Below, one piece after another: positions 33,637 through 45,120 of a DNA stretch of 64,000 nt. Made by a program: the position numbers and the translations under genes. The stretch spans positions 27,538 through 91,537 of the forward strand of contig JAIQDT010009022.1 in assembly GCA_021521415.1 (NCBI GenBank), read 5' to 3'. The stretch's first letter is position 1. Each line of letters starts with the position of its first letter. This DNA is from Bidens hawaiensis (taxonomy: Eukaryota; Streptophyta; Magnoliopsida; Asterales; Asteraceae). The notes beneath the pieces were generated by a model, which had not been told where the DNA came from, searched no databases, and worked only from the letters and a program-made list of their open reading frames with translations.

Positions 33637-33919
33637 CTCGTAGGGGTCGCACCTCTTTGCATAGACGAGTGCCTAGAATGGGGCAGTACTATGGGTTTGA
33701 GCCCGCTCGTAGGGGTCGCGCCTCTTTGCATGGACGGGCGCCTTGTTTTCCGGCACAACGTCCGCGCGTAACCCGCGGGACGGTATTATTGATTTGCTCG
33801 TAGGGGCAACGCCTCTTTGCATAGACGAGCACGGCTTTTCAGAAATGTCCACGCACAACCCGCGGGACGGTATTACACCATTTTAGCTCGTAGTGGCAGC
33901 GCCACTTTGCATAGACGAG
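33637..33919 (+). repeat. Four hairpin repeats in the chromovirus leader
   Basis: Copies at 33637-33669, 33706-33738, 33797-33829 and 33887-33919, each ctcgtagg-core-cct...gacgag. An inner stem (AGGGGT/ACCTCT, AGGGGT/GCCTCT, AGGGGC/GCCTCT, AGTGGC/GCCACT) keeps pairing through compensatory or wobble changes, and an outer stem CTCGT/ACGAG is kept in three of four. The same set is in the 3' LTR (40654-40935). Downstream of the TATA box, so predicted to be in the 5' leader of the RNA. Confidence 0.75.
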
Positions 33920-34472
33920 TACGTTTTCCAGAAACGTTCGCGCGTAACCCGCGGAACGGATCTATCAGAAATATGTGGTCAGATCTACGTTTTCATACGG
34001 ATTATCAAGCATATGTTTAGACATGAAATCAGAAATGTGTTTCAATATGATCTTTATCAAAACTATGATGCAATGCGATTTATCAAGTTACTAAAACTTG
34101 TGAACTCACTCAGTTTATACTGATTCAAATGTTTTACGTGTCTTTCAGGAGATAACTAGGTAGCGCAGGGAGCCACACTTAGAGCACCTCACGCTGAACA
34201 TCTAAAACTAGCTTTTTGGAAGATTTTAGTTCTATCCCTTCGATGCGCGTGGTTGTTCCCGCCGCGCAAGGGGATATGGCGTGGAAATCTTCAACAGTTT
34301 TTATACTTGGATGTTTTTATGTAATCTTTAAACAATGTAATGTATTTGTATTAAACATTTCGCGCGCAATGAAAATCTTACTTTGAATGTTTGCAATGGC
34401 TCGTGCTTAAGTATCAATCCCCACTCGCGCGCGCCCGGCTGTTTCCGGCGTTCAGGGCCGGGTGTGACAGAT

Positions 34473-34484
34473 TGGTATCAGAGC
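34473..34484 (+). promoter_or_regulatory. Primer binding site, tRNA initiator-Met (chromovirus)
   Basis: TGGTATCAGAGC, exact match to the plant initiator-Met primer site, 3 bases after the LTR end at 34469. Confidence 0.95.
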
Positions 34485-34698
34485 ACTGGTTATAGCGAAC
34501 TAGGAAAAGAAGTTTTAACCTAGACTATAACCCTTGGGGAATCGCATGAAATATTTTTCAAAGAAAATATTTTCGAAAGAAACTATACACACACTTAGGA
34601 ACACGGGTCACACAGTGTCTAGTAAATAATGATAAGAACATTATGTGCTCAAAGTACATGCGCTAAATTTGATATATTTTCACTCTTTTAAAGCGAGA

Positions 34699-36120
34699 AT
34701 GCCTCCAACTAAAGCCAAGGGAATTACCATGACACCCGAGGAACTCGCGAAAATAATCGCGCAAGCGATCGCAACTCATGAGGCCAGCAAGGCCGAATCA
34801 AGTCAGGGTCGTCAGAACGAGACCCCAGAACCCGAATCAGGAGCCTTGGACAAAGGATGCTCCAACAAGACATTCATGGCCTGCAAGCCTTGGCCATTCA
34901 AGGGTACCGAAGGGGCCATTGGGCTCTACAACTGGATTGACAAGATGGAGACAGTTCTCTCCATTAGCGGATGTAGTGAGAACCAGAAGGTCCTTTACGC
35001 GACCTGCATGTTCCAAGAAGCAGCTTCGTCTTGGTGGAAGCTTCAAGTGAAGACCTTGGGGCGAGAAGTTGCTCTTCACAAGACCTGGGAGGAACTAAAG
35101 GAAATGTTGATGAGAAAGTTCTGCTCTCGCGCAGAAATTCAGAGCCTGCAACAGGAATTCTGGAACCACACCATGGTAGGAACGGATATCGACGCCTACA
35201 ACAACCGGTTCAATGAGCTTTGCCAGTTGGTGCCAGACATGGCAAACACGGAGGAAAAGAAGATCGAGAGGTATATCTTTGGGTTACCTCCTGTTGTTAG
35301 GGTTCCACTCAACGCCGCAGCGCCTCCAACCTTTGATGAGGCGGTAGCGCGGGCCATCACCCTTACAAGGGATACGGTCCGTGCAGGTATGTTGACTACG
35401 CGCGGAAACGAGCAGCGAACCTCTGACTCCAAGAGGAAATGGAACTCTCACCATCGAGGGTCCGACTCCAAGCAGCCACCGTTCAAGAAGCAGGAGAGCG
35501 CAAAGGTTTACGCGATCCAAGCCGCAGAGCCACCAAGGAAAGGATACAGCGGGCCTCGCCCATGGTGCAGTAAATGCAAGTATCACCATGAGGGTGAATG
35601 CGCAAGAATCGAATGCGCCAAATGTGGCAGACCAGGGCACAAGGCGATGAATTGCCGTATCAGAGAAGCTGGAGCGAGCGACAACTGCTACGCATGCGGG
35701 AAGCCAGGGCATTTTAGTCGGGATTGCCCGCAAAAGGGAAATCAAGCTCGCGGGAGAGCTTTTGTGATCGGCGCAGGCGAAGCTAAAGAAGAGCCGAATG
35801 TGGTAACCGGTACGTTTTTGCTTAACGGCCATTTTGCATCTGTCTTATTTGATACTGGCGCTGACCTAAGTTTTATATCCGCTGAGTTTAAAAACTCCAT
35901 AGGCCTAGCAAGCAGTAGGCTAGACACGCCTTATACTATAGAACTAGCCAATGGTAGGCAGTTATGCGCGAACGAAAGAACTGAACAATGTGTAATAGTC
36001 ATGGGAGGCCACGGGTTCAATATTAACTTGTTGCCAATAGACTTGGGAAGTTTTGACATTGTGGTAGGTATGGATTGGTTAGTCGAGAACCACGCAGAGG
36101 TTATTTGCCATGAGAAGTAG
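34699..36120 (+). pseudogene. Chromovirus gag and protease
   Basis: The frame opens at 34645, but the ATG at 34699 (Met-Pro-Pro-Thr-Lys-Ala) is the more usual start. Gag core at about residues 60-220 from there (Trp-Pro-Phe-Lys-Gly-Thr, Ala-Ser-Ser-Trp-Trp-Lys, Lys-Phe-Cys-Ser). Three Cys/His knuckles follow at about 35570-35730, including Cys-Ala-Lys-Cys-Gly-Arg-Pro-Gly-His and Cys-Tyr-Ala-Cys-Gly-Lys-Pro-Gly-His. The protease site is Leu-Phe-Asp-Thr-Gly-Ala-Asp at about 35845-35870. Ends at TAG 36118-36120, but the same frame continues into RT, so the stop interrupts one polyprotein. Confidence 0.9.
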
Positions 36121-37851
36121 GTTCGGATCCCACTGTTGAACGGAGAAACCTTGGTAATTCAAGGGGAAAGAAGGGGAGTTGCGACGAAACTGATTTCGTG
36201 CCTAAAGGCGCGCAAGTGCCTAAGGAAAGGGTGCTACGCCTTCCTGGCGCATGTAGTAGAGAAGGAAGGAGATGAGCGAAGAATTGAAGACTTACCAGTA
36301 GTGCGCGAATTTCCAGAAGTTTTTCCTGAAGATTTGCCCGGATTACCGCCGCCGCGACAAGTCGAATTTCGTATTGATTTAGTCCCAGGAGCTGCGCCAG
36401 TAGCTCGAGCGCCTTATCGATTAGCTCCATCTGAGATGCAAGAGCTATCCAATCAGTTACAGGAACTATTGGATAAGGGTTTCATACGCCCAAGCTTTTC
36501 ACCTTGGGGAGCTCCAGTACTGTTTGTTAAGAAGAAGGATGGTTCCTTCCGGATGTGTATTGACTACAGGGAGCTGAACAAGCTGACAGTCAAGAATCGG
36601 TACCCCTTACCGAGGATTGACGACTTATTTGACCAGTTGCAGGGATCCAGTTATTATTCGAAGATAGATCTACGGTCCGGATACCACCAACTTAGGGTCC
36701 ATGAGGAAGATGTGCCGAAAACAGCCTTCCGAACTTGATACGGCCATTATGAGTTCTTAGTGATGCCTTTCGGGCTAACTAATGCGCCGGCTGTATTCAT
36801 GGATCTGATGAACCGCGTGTGCAAACCTTACTTGGACAAGTTTGTGATTGTGTTTATAGATGATATTCTGATTTACTCTCGGACCAAGGCCGAGCATGAG
36901 CAACACCTGAGATTGATTTTGGAATTGTTGAGGAAAGAAAAATTGTATGCGAAGTTTTCCAAGTGTGAGTTTTGGCTTAGAGAAGTTCACTTTCTCGGTC
37001 ACGTTGTAAACAAGAAAGGATTACACGTTGATCCTTCCAAAGTCAAGGCCATCGAAAATTGGGAAGCGCCAAAAACCCCAACTGAGGTGAGGCAATTCCT
37101 AGGACTAGCTGGCTACTATCGACGCTTCATTGAGAACTTCTCCAAGATAGCCCTACCTCTGACCGCGCTAACTCAGAAAGACAAGAAGTTTGTTTGGGGC
37201 GAAAATCAGGAAGCGGCATTTCAAATGTTGAAACAGAAGTTATGTAGTGCGCCAATCTTGTCTCTGCCCGAGGAGACGGATGACATCGTCGTTTACTGCA
37301 ACGCTTCACATCAGGGACTCGGATGTGTCCTTATGCAGCGAGACAAAGTCATAGCGTATGCCTCGCGCCAACTCAAGACCAATGAAAAGAACTACACAAC
37401 GCATGATCTGGAACTTGGAGCGGTTGTCTTCGCGCTAAAGATTTGGCGCCATTACCTCTATGGTATAAAATGTGTAATCTTTACGGATCACAAGAGCCTT
37501 CAACATATATTTGATTAAAAGGATTTAAACATGAGGCAACGAAGATGGGTGGAGTTGTTGAATGATTATGATTGTGAAATTAAGTACCACCCTGGAAAGG
37601 CGAATGTGGTAGCAGACGCGCTAAGTAGGAGGGAGCGAATAAAAACACTACGAGTCAAGGCTCTAAGGTTGACCATTCGCGCAGATCTCTCTACCAGCGT
37701 CCGAGACGCTCAGCAAGAAGCCTTGAAACCAGAGTTTGTTAAAAACGAATCCCTTGGGGGTATGATTAAGGATTTGGTGCTCAAAGAAAACGACACTCGA
37801 TATTTTGCTAACCGCATATGGGTCCCTCTCAAGGGAGGATTGCGCGAGTAA
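36121..37851 (+). pseudogene. Chromovirus reverse transcriptase and RNase H
   Basis: Same frame as gag. RT blocks: [13 protein letters not shown] (about 36530), Ser-Gly-Tyr-His-Gln-Leu (36675), Pro-Phe-Gly-Leu-Thr-Asn-Ala-Pro (36767), catalytic Phe-Ile-Asp-Asp (36853). RNase H: Tyr-Cys-Asn-Ala-Ser-His (37290; Asn where Asp is usual, so a catalytic residue may be lost), Phe-Thr-Asp-His-Lys-Ser-Leu (37480). In-frame stops are TGA 36736-36738, TAA 37516-37518 and TAA 37849-37851; each fits a C-to-T change and the frame goes on after each. Confidence 0.9.
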
Positions 37852-39140
37852 GTATTAAACGAAGCTCACAAGACGCGGTATTCCGTACATCCTGGCGCAG
37901 ACAAGATGTACCAAGATGTTAAAGCGCTGTATTGGTGGCCCAATCTTAAAGGCGCCATCGCGACGTATGTCAGTAAGTGCCTGACGTGTTCGAAGGTAAA
38001 GGCTGAATACCAGAAACCATCAGGATTGCTTCAACAGCCAGAAATTCCCATGTGGAAGTGGGAACAAATCTCTATGGACTTCATCACCAAACTGCCAAGG
38101 ACACCTGGGGTTACGACACGATCTGGATTATTGTAGATCGGCTAACTAAATCAGCACACTTCCTGCCGATCAAGGAGACCGATAAGATGGAAAAGTTAGC
38201 CCGATTATATATTCAAGAAGTAGTTTCAAAACATGGAGTCCCGGTGTCCATCATTTCTGATAGAGATAGTCGGTTCACCTCAAGATTTTGGAGATCGTTA
38301 CAAGGGGCTTTAGGTACTCGTCTTGACATGAGTACGGCATATCATCCCCAAACAGATGGACAAAGCGAGCGAACAATCCAGACATTGGAAGATATGCTGC
38401 GCGCGTGCGCAATCGATTTCGGAGGTAGCTGGGATACTCATCTCCCATTGGTCGAATTTTCTTACAACAACAGTTATCACACAAGCCTCAAGGCTGCGCC
38501 GTTTGAAGCTTTGTATGGGCGCAAGTGTAGATCCCCACTGTGCTGGGCTGAAGTGGGTGACAAGCAAATGACTGGTCCAGAATTGATCCAAGAAACAACA
38601 GACAAGATTTTTCAGATACGGGATCGCCTTAAGACAGCGCGCGACAGACAGAAGAGCTACGCAGATGTGCGAAGGAAACCATTGGAGTTTCAAGTAGGGG
38701 ATAGAGTACTTTTGAAAGTCTCTCCATGGAAAGGAGTCCCCCGTTTCGGCAAGCGAGGAACGTTGAATCCGCGCTACATTGGACCATTTGAGATCCAGGA
38801 AAGGATCGGTCCGGTTGCTTATAAACTCCGTTTACCCGCCGAACTCGGTGGAGTTCATGATACGTTCCATGTATCCAACCTCAAAAAGTGCTTATCTGAC
38901 GAAACGTTGATTCTGCCGTTGGAAGAGATTCACATCGACAAACAACTGCACTTCGTAGAAGAACCTATAGCAGTAACCGATTGGAAAGAACAAAAGTTAC
39001 GCAGAAGCAGAATCAAGTTAGTAAAGGTTCAATGGAACTCGAGGCGTGGGCCTGAATTCACTTGGGAAAGAGAAGACCAGATGCGCATGAAATACCCACA
39101 CCTCTTTCAGAGCATGGCTTCTGCCAGCAACGTCTCTTAA
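37852..39140 (+). pseudogene. Chromovirus integrase with chromodomain-like tail
   Basis: The zinc region begins before 37906 and ends Cys-Leu-Thr-Cys (37980). The core starts Met-Asp-Phe-Ile-Thr-Lys-Leu-Pro (38075), where one base is missing near 38110. After the shift the frame runs to 39140 with the second Asp (Ser-Asp-Arg-Asp-Ser-Arg-Phe) and the Glu (Gly-Gln-Ser-Glu-Arg). The C-terminal part has Tyr-Ile-Gly-Pro-Phe and a final segment [12 protein letters not shown], the Tekay-type chromodomain-like end thought to guide insertion into heterochromatin. Confidence 0.9.
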
Positions 39141-39159
39141 ATTTCGGGACGAAATTCTC

Positions 39160-39174
39160 TTAACAGGGGGAAAA
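39160..39174 (+). promoter_or_regulatory. Polypurine tract of the chromovirus
   Basis: ttaacagggggaaaa directly before the 3' LTR at 39175; the expected priming site for plus-strand DNA. Confidence 0.9.
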
Positions 39175-41485
39175 TGTGACACCCGGTAATTTCCCAATCC
39201 TATAAACTAAGTAATCAACCTAATAATTAGGTGATTGTGAATATTAAGCGCGCTATATTAGAATCAGCGCGGGCAATTGTTATGTTCGCCCTGCGCGAGC
39301 GCGCTATATTAGAATCAGCGCGGGCAATTGTTATGTTCGCCCTGCGCGAGCGCGCTATGTTAGAGTCAGCGCGGGCACGATATGTGCGCCCAGCGCGAGC
39401 GCGCGATGTAAAAACCAGCGTGGGCATATGTTATATGCGCCATGCGCGAATGTTTTGGCTTTATGTTTTCATGTAACTTAACTTTATGTTGTCTAATGGG
39501 TTGACCGTCCCGCATGATGCTAAGGCGGGTGCATCCTAAATCGTTTATGCGCGTGCGGAAGGGAACTAACCTCCCCGCATGGCGGGAACATTGAGAGCTA
39601 GTTTGTCTGAAGCTCCAAGATGGAATTGACTTCAACATGACTGATCACTATGTTGAAATACCAAGACCACCTGAAGAATCTACAAATGAAACTCAATGTC
39701 CCTAACTGCGAGAAGGTTACGCACCTACCCGCAGCAAAGAAATGTCCTTCACGCAGAAAGCTATGCGCACGAAGTTATACGCGCAGAACACTTAGTCTAT
39801 TCTCCAGATGTAAGGAGATTACTCCCGCCCAAAAGGAAACAGTAGCGTGTTTCAGAGATTTTCCACTTTTTACTGTACACTGACAAAAGTACCTGAAAAA
39901 GCACACTGTAACATGAAAAGTCAACTGTCAGCCACCCTACTCCCACCAACCACAGACCTGCATGTTCTGCCCAAATCAAATCAAAATCTTTTATCCACTA
40001 CTCCACTTTTAAATAAATAATAATAATTTCCATACTTTATCATCATTACACCTGGATATGAAAAGATTACAATCCCCTAAAGCAAGGGATTGTGTCCCCT
40101 TGAGTTTGCCTATAAATATGTAACCTAAATTATCACCCAAAACACACTTCAAACTTCTCTCTTAAGAACTACAAACTTGCACTAATCATCTCCCAAGCAT
40201 CCGTTATTTTCAATTCCGTTCCTGTTACTAGGTAAGCCGAGATTATAACCTTGAGATCTACTTTCCAACCCTTATATTCTCCTTTTTCTTGATCTTAATA
40301 TATATACTTCTTATTATTTAATCGTATTCTAGACCTTCAATTCAAAGACCAACACCAGGAAAACCCGAATCTCGATTAATCCCTTAACAAGAACCACAGG
40401 TGAGTCTCACAGCCCCTATTTTCACTATTTTCACTGTTTTTAAACTGTTTTCGGGGCGAGGGACACGTACTTAAATTACGATTTATCATGGTATACTTAC
40501 AAGTTATGTAAACGATTGTGTTTAAATTATGTTTTATGATGAGCAATGCAAACGGTTATCTATGGTTTACGATGTATGTGCGCCAGAACTCGAGTAAGTG
40601 ATCACTTTACCATTGGAACTCTAAGGGTAGGGACTGCTGGTTTGATCCACCCACTCGTAGGGGTCGCACCTCTTTGCATAGACGAGTGCCTAGAATGGGG
40701 CAGTACTATGGGTTGAGCCCGCTCGTAGGGGTCGCGCCTCTTTGCATGGACGGGCGCCTTGTTTTCCGGCACAACGTCCGCGCGTAACCCGCGGGACGGT
40801 ATTATTGATTTGCTCGTAGGGGCAACGCCTCTTTGCATAGACGAGCACGGCTTTTCAGAAATGTCCACGCACAACCCGCGGGACGGTATTACACCATTTT
40901 AGCTCGTAGTGGCAGCGCCACTTTGCATAGACGAGTACGTTTTCCAGAAACGTTCGCGCGTAACCCGCGGAACGGATCTATCAGAAATATGTGGTCAGAT
41001 CTACGTTTTCATACGGATTATCAAGCATATGTTTAGACATGAAATCAGAAATGTGTTTCAATATGATCTTTATCAAAACTATGATGCAATGCGATTTATC
41101 AAGTTACTAAAACTTGTGAACTCACTCAGTTTATACTGATTCAAATGTTTTACGTGTCTTTCAGGAGATAACTAGGTAGCGCAGGGAGCCACACTTAGAG
41201 CACCTCACGCTGAACATCTAAAACTAGGTTTTTGGAAGATTTTAGTTCTATCCCTTCGATGCGCGTGGTTGTTCCCGCCGCGCAAGGGGATATGGCGTGG
41301 AAATCTTCAACAGTTTTTATACTTGGATGTTTTTATGTAATCTTTAAACAATGTAATGTATTTGTATTAAACATTTCGCGCGCAATGAAAATCTTACTTT
41401 GAATGTTTGCAATGGCCCGTGCTTAAGTATCAATCCCCACTCGCGCGCGCCCGGCTGTTTCCGCCGTTCAGGGCCGGGTGTGACA
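39175..41485 (+). repeat. 3' LTR of the chromovirus
   Basis: 2311 bp, offset 7017 from the 5' LTR. Differences noted by eye: one T fewer in the run near 40711, C to G at 41228, T to C at 41417 and G to C near 41463. TATA at 40111-40117 and the hairpin repeats at 40654-40935 are kept. Confidence 0.95.
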
Positions 41486-41490
41486 AGAAC
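41486..41490. repeat. Target site duplication of the chromovirus, right copy
   Basis: agaac, equal to 32153-32157. Confidence 0.93.
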
Positions 41491-41503
41491 GGGTATTATG
41501 CAT
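41486..41503 (-). pseudogene. First codons of Athila gag, separated by the chromovirus
   Basis: The minus strand starts ATG at 41503-41501 and reads Met-His-Asn-Thr-Arg before the insertion. The next codons continue in the same frame at 32157 on the far side. A Met-x-x-Thr-Arg-Ser start is typical of Athila gag. The chromovirus therefore hit the coding sequence at codons 5-6. Confidence 0.75.
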
Positions 41504-41665
41504 GAACTAAAGCAAAATTTATTTAATTTAATTAATTTTTTTTAGAAAACCTAAAGACACAAATAGCAAGTAAAGGCACCTAAAGGAAAATAACAACTAA
41601 AAAGCAAATAAACAAATAAACAGATCAGATAATCAACTCGATTTAAACAAAGAATTTGCCGGTGT

Positions 41666-41682
41666 CCCCAGCAACGACGCCA
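41666..41682 (-). promoter_or_regulatory. Primer binding site, tRNA-Asp type (Athila element)
   Basis: The plus strand reads ccccagcaacgacgcca, two mismatches from the tRNA-Asp 3' end, both explained by C-to-T changes on the element strand. It lies 6 bases from the LTR at 41689. Confidence 0.85.
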
Positions 41683-41688
41683 AAAACT

Positions 41689-43563
41689 TGATGTGAGAAA
41701 AACGTATATAATATTAAAAACCAAGTTTTACCGATTTCACCTAAAAAAACCACACACAATCGGCAAGTGTACCGGACGCAATGTAACTAGCAAGTAAGAA
41801 CGGATATCGAACCTTGGACACTATGGGTAAACTCTTATTATTAAACCTAAAAGATTACTAACCTCGACTTTATTTTGATTTTTTTATAATTTTTTTATAT
41901 TAATTAAACTAATAAAACTCAAGTAATTAATAATTAAACTAAAAATAAAACTTTATAAAAAACGGGCTTTAAAACAAATATGAAAAACGACTACCTAGGT
42001 AATGGAATTCCACTAGTTAAAATTAATAGTTAACGAACTTGACTTGGTTGAAAAACAATATCTTAAAAATATGACATTAAAGACCACTAAAATACGCTAG
42101 ATCGCCTCCTGGCCTCACCAACGACACCCTAGAACTCTAATGACATGTGAAGCTCAATTGTTAAAGGTTTGGATCACCTTCCGGTCTCACCTTGCCTAAT
42201 AATATTATGGTACCCCAAAATCCAAATCACCTCCTGGTCTCTTTGAATACAATATATATTAATACAAAGGGTGTATTTTTAATTAACTTCAACACAACTT
42301 GTATCAGAATAATCTTAAGGGACCTAGGATAACTCACTCCCGTGCAATTATGACCCAAACCCGCAAAAGAAAATGATGACACAACACTAAATCACCTCCC
42401 GGTCTCTCTAGTGAAAGAACAATAAAAATCTAATAAACTTTTATAAATTACTCCAACGGTTATTTCGACCATAAACCGCAAACAAGTTGAAAACACAAAG
42501 TAAACAACCTAATCATGTGTCTGACAATCACCAAAAACTATTAAACATAAGTGGAATAAATATTATAATAATAAACTAGATTAAATCACTCAACAATATT
42601 GTGAACAAATCAATTAAAAACTTTACCATAATACTAAATCAACCAACAATCAATAGTAGTTCGTCAAACCATTAAACTAACATAGTGTTCAACCAAAACC
42701 TTGGTATTATAAAGGTTTAGCTACTCATAATTAAATACGAAACAAAAGTAAATAATAGTTCAAAAAAATAATTCCTATTAAAAAGATAATAAAACAAACC
42801 AACTATGTATGCTTTTAGTTTCGGTTTCTTTGACAATCACAATTCTTGTGCACAGGCCCCCCTCAAAGAGTATTATATATGTCTTTTGCTTTGTCTGCCA
42901 TCACAGTAGTCGCGAACTTAATATATATTATTATGATTTCTGCTTTCTTTTTTACCCTTGCCTTTCGTGAGCTCCCCACCACAAATCACCAAACCAAATC
43001 TCAACAATTAATGTATTAACTTGGGGCTCCTTTACACCTTGCGACCAGAAAAAATCATTAAAACAGTAGCCGGCTCCCCTCTATATCGTGTCTCTTTATA
43101 TTAATATATATTAGGGTTTTTAATAACTCTCTATAATTAACAAAACTTGAGTCCCACTTCAAACTCCACCAACAAGTTTAATTTCATAGGCCCAAATCTC
43201 TTTTTCTTTTTGTTTACTTGCTTAGCCTTGGGGTCTATTTAAAATTGTTCAACGAGCTCTCCTGCACTTTGTAGAGAAATAAAACTCATAAGTATTGGAG
43301 CATGGTTAATGTGAAATTTTATCTTTTAATAAGCATTTGAACATGAAACTCCAAAAAATATGTGGCCATTTATTCAAACAATAATTACTTTGATGCCATT
43401 GTGGTCTCAAGTTTAGCATAAATACTTTAATTTAGCTCATTTAAAAATTTAAAAAAATCCAATTATGAGCCAAATAAAAATATATTCAATAAAAAACTGG
43501 CTCAAAATTCTTGAAAATGTAGGAAATATTTATATAATAACATGTATATTTTAAACCATATCA
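41689..43563 (-). repeat. 5' LTR of the Athila element
   Basis: 1875 bp, TGATGTG ... CATATCA, partner of 23114-24964. The conserved ggcaagtgtaccgg block is at about 41762-41776. Confidence 0.92.
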
Positions 43564-43568
43564 GACTC
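43564..43568. repeat. Target site duplication of Athila element, right copy
   Basis: gactc, equal to 23109-23113. Confidence 0.9.
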
Positions 43569-43978
43569 CTATTAGATAACTATGTACGACACAAGTTCAT
43601 AGTCCCAGTCTTGAAAAACAAAAACGTTTGTAGGAACTCGGTCATAGGTAATTCATAATACAAATATGGAACTAACAAATAACCATGCACGTAGTCCTAG
43701 TAAATGGCCGGTCATAGACCACTTGAGTTGTAATAATAAATTGCATAATAATAAATAGTGCAATAAATGATATGATAGAAATAGATGAGAAATTGAATTC
43801 AACATAAATAACCAGAAATGACAAACTTGAGATTTAATGAAGCCATTAAATTAGGTTTAAATGAAAAGAACTAGCTAAAATAAATGTCTCTTGCATATCA
43901 TGCCTTCATGAACGGTGAAGTTAGACGTGGGATACGTTGATGTAACATGCATGTCCTTGAGTACCTTGAGTAGCTTGG
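43569..43978. other. Unassigned flank right of the Athila element
   Basis: About 400 A/T-rich bases that were contiguous with 22900-23113 before the Athila insertion. No ORF or repeat recognised. Confidence 0.4.
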
Positions 43979-44960
43979 TTAACTTGAGGTTGGTTGGTTA
44001 GGATTTGGTTGGCTTGAATAGGCTGGGCTTGAATTGCTTGAATGGGTTGAGCTTGGATTGGTTGAAGTTGATTCACTTTGGCTTGGTTGAATTGGGCCTG
44101 GGTAGCATAGACTTGGGCCTGATAAACTTGATATTGAGTGGCTTATGTTGGGTATGATTGAATTTTGTTCATTTATGCGAGTCTTGGGCATGCATTGCGA
44201 AAATGGCTAGGATATCCACAATTTTAACAAGCTCTAATAGCTGAGGGTGCTTGAGTAAATGGTCGAGCATAACGTAAAGTTTGGGTTGGGTAAGGGGTGA
44301 AGTAAATGGTTGAATCATGGGTTGGTTAAGTTCACGTTTGTGGTAAAGAGGTGACCAACACGATCGCAATGGGTGCATTGATGAAACTTGAGATTAGCCG
44401 AATGGTGAAATTTACACGTATCACAAAATGGGTGGGGTACTGTGTAGGGCTTCTTGGTGGTTTAGGCTTGCGATTGGGCCAAGACATAGTTTTGGGAATT
44501 GGACTTTCTTTTATTGTAGCGGTAGTGAGAAGAGTTGTTGTTGTTGTGCTTGAAGGATCAGTCTTAGAGGATTCGCTTTTGGATTCTTTAGTGGGCTCTG
44601 GTGCAGACTTATCATTGTTCTTCTTTGAAATCTTCCGCGTCAAGGTCCCGACCTTAACGTGGTTTCGGAGAGGGTACCGGCTAGGGTGATGGCATCATGA
44701 AGGACTTTTGGGTAACGACTCAGGACGGAATCTTGGATTTGCATAGGCAAACCTGAGACGTATTTATCAATGGCCCGCTCCAAAGGAGTGACCATATGCG
44801 GGATGAGAAAACTCAATTCGTGGAATCGATTATTGTAAATGGTATTATCACCACCTTCTTGCTTCAAGTCCCAAAACTCCTCTTCCAACTTCCATAGTTC
44901 ATATTTTGGGCAGAACCTTTCGAGCATGAGTTTCTTGAGATCGTCCCAAGGCAAAGCCAT
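43979..44960 (-). pseudogene. Ty3/gypsy gag fragment
   Basis: 44640-44960 encodes a gag core of the same class as the chromovirus one (Leu-Glu-Glu-Glu-Phe-Trp-Asp-Leu, Tyr-Asn-Asn-Arg-Phe-His-Glu-Leu, Val-Ser-Gly-Leu-Pro). Downstream frames hold a Ser/Thr/Lys linker, then Cys/His knuckle remnants at about 44330-44440 and 44180-44245, the latter with a stop in place of the second residue of Cys-Tyr-Asn-Cys. Frame changes lie between the blocks. No protease or pol follows; the fragment simply stops. Confidence 0.7.
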
Positions 44961-45120
44961 GGTAACCTCAGCCCCAAGAGCGTATTTATTACCATTCCAC
45001 CAAGTGAGGGCACTCGATTTGAAGGTGCTTGAGGCGTATCAGCCCCAAGAGCGTATAATTGGTCAATAGTCACCAACGGGTCTTCAGTCAAAGTTCTGGT
45101 CAACGGTCCACAAAAAGTCA

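Larger units (their letters stand above)
32158..34469 (+). repeat. 5' LTR of the chromovirus
   Basis: 2312 bp, TGTGACACCCGG ... CCGGGTGTGACA. Contains four copies of a 51-bp GC-rich unit in U3 (32231-32436), a TATA box at 33094 and four hairpin repeats downstream of it (33637-33919). Short open frames inside are chance. Confidence 0.95.
32158..41485 (+). mobile_element. Tekay/Del-like chromovirus (Ty3/gypsy), nested in Athila gag
   Basis: 9328-bp plus-strand element with LTRs 32158-34469 and 39175-41485, initiator-Met primer site, one gag-pol frame, a polypurine tract and agaac target duplications. The gag with zinc knuckles, RT/RNase H/integrase order and a chromodomain-like C-terminal tail place it with Tekay/Del chromoviruses. 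By eye the two LTRs differ by three substitutions and one single-base indel, so the insertion is very recent. The gag-pol frame nevertheless has four stops and one frameshift. Confidence 0.95.
23114..43563 (-). mobile_element. Athila-type Ty3/gypsy element with nested chromovirus
   Basis: Minus-strand element with LTRs 41689-43563 (5') and 23114-24964 (3'), tRNA-Asp-type primer site, gag, Asp-Leu-Gly-Ala-Ser protease, RT with Phe-Met-Asp-Asp, RNase H and integrase in gypsy order, all framed by gactc duplications. Excluding the nested element it is about 11.1 kb, a usual Athila size. No envelope-like ORF is visible after integrase. The LTRs differ by several dozen changes and one 24-base net indel, so it is much older than the chromovirus inside it. 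All genes carry stops or frameshifts. Confidence 0.92.

Noticed and set aside
38275..38693. Minus-strand ORFs opposite the chromovirus integrase
   Set aside because: Antisense shadows of the integrase frame, no independent motif.
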